NCBI GenBank assembly: GCA_964602415.1
Contig: CAZRQL010000017.1
Span: 1 to 64,000 of the forward strand
Origin: CAZRQL01 sp964602415
GTDB taxonomy: Bacteria; Bacteroidota; Bacteroidia; Cytophagales; Flammeovirgaceae
Length of the DNA: 64,000 nucleotides
Direction: 5' to 3'
A model generated the notes under the pieces. That model worked only from the letters and a program-made list of their open reading frames with translations, had not been told where the DNA came from and searched no databases. How positions within the stretch are numbered: position 1 is the stretch's first letter; each line of letters opens with the position of its first letter. Positions 62,930 through 64,000 of this stretch are shown piece after piece. The position numbers and the translations under genes are program-made.

Positions 62930-63733
62930 TCAATCCAGCCTCAAAGTATCGGAGGCGGGCAGTTCGGGGTCGCTGACCATCAGGTCAATAATCTGGCCGA
63001 CCTTAAGTTGGGCATCTTTGCGTGGGTAGGGTTTTTGGTGCACGACCGTATTTTTGGGTTGAGAGGAATAGATGTATTTTACTTCGCCCACCACCAGCCC
63101 CACGCCAATAATGTAAAATTCGGCTTCATCGAGTTGCATGCCTATCAGATTGGGGACGTTCATCATGCCTTTGTCAAGCCCGTTTCCGGCTATTATGTCT
63201 ATGGTCGTGCCTCTGGAGATTTTGAGCCCGGCTTTTAGGTCTTCGGACTTGTATTCTTTGCCCCCAATGACCAGAGCCAGCACCAGTCCGGGAGCAGGGT
63301 CGTCCACAAAGGTGCGGTTACCGATTTTGAGTTCCCTGAGACGAAACTGATTTTCAGCATTTTTGAGCGAGCCGCCTATCACGGGAGGCACTTCGACCAA
63401 ATCCCTGCCCATGCGCTGAACGGTAAGATAGATTTTGCGGTTGAGTTTGACTTTGCTGTTGGCGGTGGGCTTTTGTTGCAGCACCGTGAGAGGCCGCGCG
63501 CCTTTGTCTATCGAGTCGCTTACCACAAAAGACAACTCTTTGTCGGCCAGTATCTTTTCGACTTCGTCAAGGGTATAGTTTCTAAGGTCAGGCACGGTGA
63601 TGGACTCGCCGTGATGGGTGAGTTTGGGCAGTACCCAATTGAAAAAAACCAAGGCTATCAAAAGGTACAGAGACAATATGAGCAACAAGTTGGCTATCAA
63701 TGCCCTTTTGGAATTATCGGAAAATAGAAACAT
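62930..63733 (-). CDS. PASTA-domain membrane protein
   Basis: A 267-residue protein with a short cytoplasmic N-terminus, one transmembrane helix (about 13-35) and three PASTA domains outside the membrane (about 43-106, 112-181 and 189-254; SITVPDLRNYTLDEVEKIL, VEVPPVIGGSLKNAENQF, MNVPNLIGMQLDEAEF). PASTA modules bind peptidoglycan fragments or stabilise cell-wall proteins. Unlike the serine/threonine kinases that usually carry them, this protein has no kinase domain, as is common in Bacteroidota. ATG at 63733 is preferred; GTG at 63781 would add 16 residues and sit 17 bp after the aminotransferase stop. Confidence 0.9.
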   Translation of the reverse strand: MFLFSDNSKRALIANLLLILSLYLLIALVFFNWVLPKLTHHGESITVPDLRNYTLDEVEKILADKELSFVVSDSIDKGARPLTVLQQKPTANSKVKLNRKIYLTVQRMGRDLVEVPPVIGGSLKNAENQFRLRELKIGNRTFVDDPAPGLVLALVIGGKEYKSEDLKAGLKISRGTTIDIIAGNGLDKGMMNVPNLIGMQLDEAEFYIIGVGLVVGEVKYIYSSQPKNTVVHQKPYPRKDAQLKVGQIIDLMVSDPELPASDTLRLD

Positions 63734-63798
63734 AAGAACGTAGGTTTGTTGCACAAATTTGGACAAAGACTCTTTGCCCACAAACTAAAATGTATAAA

Positions 63799-64000
63799 CT
63801 ATTGCAGCAGTCGTCGAAGTCTTTCGGCGGCTTGAAGCAAGGTTTGCTCTTTTTTGGCAAAACAAAAGCGGATGATTTTTGGGTCGGTGGGCTTAGAATA
63901 AAACGGCGAAATGGGTATGGTAGCCACACCGATTTTTTCGCTCATCCAGAGGGCAAACTCACAATCACCGACTTGGCTGACCGCGCTGTAGTCGGCCAGC
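63799..64000 (-). CDS. C-terminal end of a class I/II aminotransferase (5' end outside window)
   Basis: The last 66 codons read LADYSAVSQVGDCEFALWMSE, then KIGVATIPISPFYSKPTDPKI and IRFCFAKKEQTLLQAAERL. This closely resembles the C-terminus of methionine/kynurenine aminotransferases of the YbdL type (PLP fold type I), including the substrate-carboxylate-binding Arg in IRFCFAKKE. The start and the PLP lysine lie outside the window. It is followed at short distance by the PASTA gene on the same strand. Confidence 0.85.
   Translation of the reverse strand, partial: LADYSAVSQVGDCEFALWMSEKIGVATIPISPFYSKPTDPKIIRFCFAKKEQTLLQAAERLRRLLQ

Overview
The window looks like chromosomal DNA of a Bacteroidota (Bacteroidetes) bacterium. 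The evidence is two secreted proteins ending in a type IX secretion (T9SS) sorting domain of the 'PNPS.G' type, TAnnTTTG -7 promoter elements in several intergenic gaps, little Shine-Dalgarno signal, and house-keeping genes in forms typical of the phylum: an arginine decarboxylase of about 463 residues, a MetRS with a C-terminal tRNA-binding domain, and TPR-fused signalling proteins. The abundance of TPR-SpoIIE and TPR-kinase proteins suggests a Cytophagales- or Chitinophagales-like lineage, but that is only an inference.

Layout. Positions 1-15349 (minus) are one uninterrupted open frame of 5,116 codons that runs off the left edge: a giant secreted protein with two beta-propellers (NHL, then RCC1), a long beta-solenoid, three beta-helix units and Ig/HYR-like modules. 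From 15.8 to 28.1 kb, all on the minus strand, lie an orphan ParA-type ATPase, a TPR/SpoIIE phosphatase, metG and uppS, an initiator tRNA, a small membrane protein with speA, a T9SS-sorted lysyl-endopeptidase-like protease and fabH. From 28.3 to 37.8 kb come a TPR protein, mscL, ruvA with a RecB/AddA-like helicase-nuclease, tsaD, an O-methyltransferase, a START-like protein and metF. From 37.9 to 42.9 kb is a tightly coupled minus-strand run: small lipoprotein, DUF1573 protein, rqcH, tgt and menF. Next are murF, a DUF3592-like protein, mlaE and a TPR-histidine kinase.

From 47.6 to 53.5 kb lie a cytochrome c lipoprotein followed by a gingipain-fold (C25-like) T9SS protein whose expected catalytic residues look replaced, then an OmpH/Skp chaperone, a phosphopantetheinyl transferase and htpG. 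From 53.6 to 58.4 kb is a DAB inorganic-carbon uptake operon (small membrane protein, dabA, dabB) with an intact predicted zinc site. From 58.4 to 64.0 kb are a VWA-domain exported protein, an AT-rich pair of unrecognised exported proteins flanked by two copies of a short repeated element, a PASTA membrane protein and the end of an aminotransferase gene.

The least explained parts are the giant protein, the repeat-flanked AT-rich pair (60.8-62.8 kb), the cytochrome/pseudo-C25 pair with its palindromic sites, and the small protein ahead of dabA. No CRISPR array, rRNA, prophage or recognisable insertion sequence was seen.
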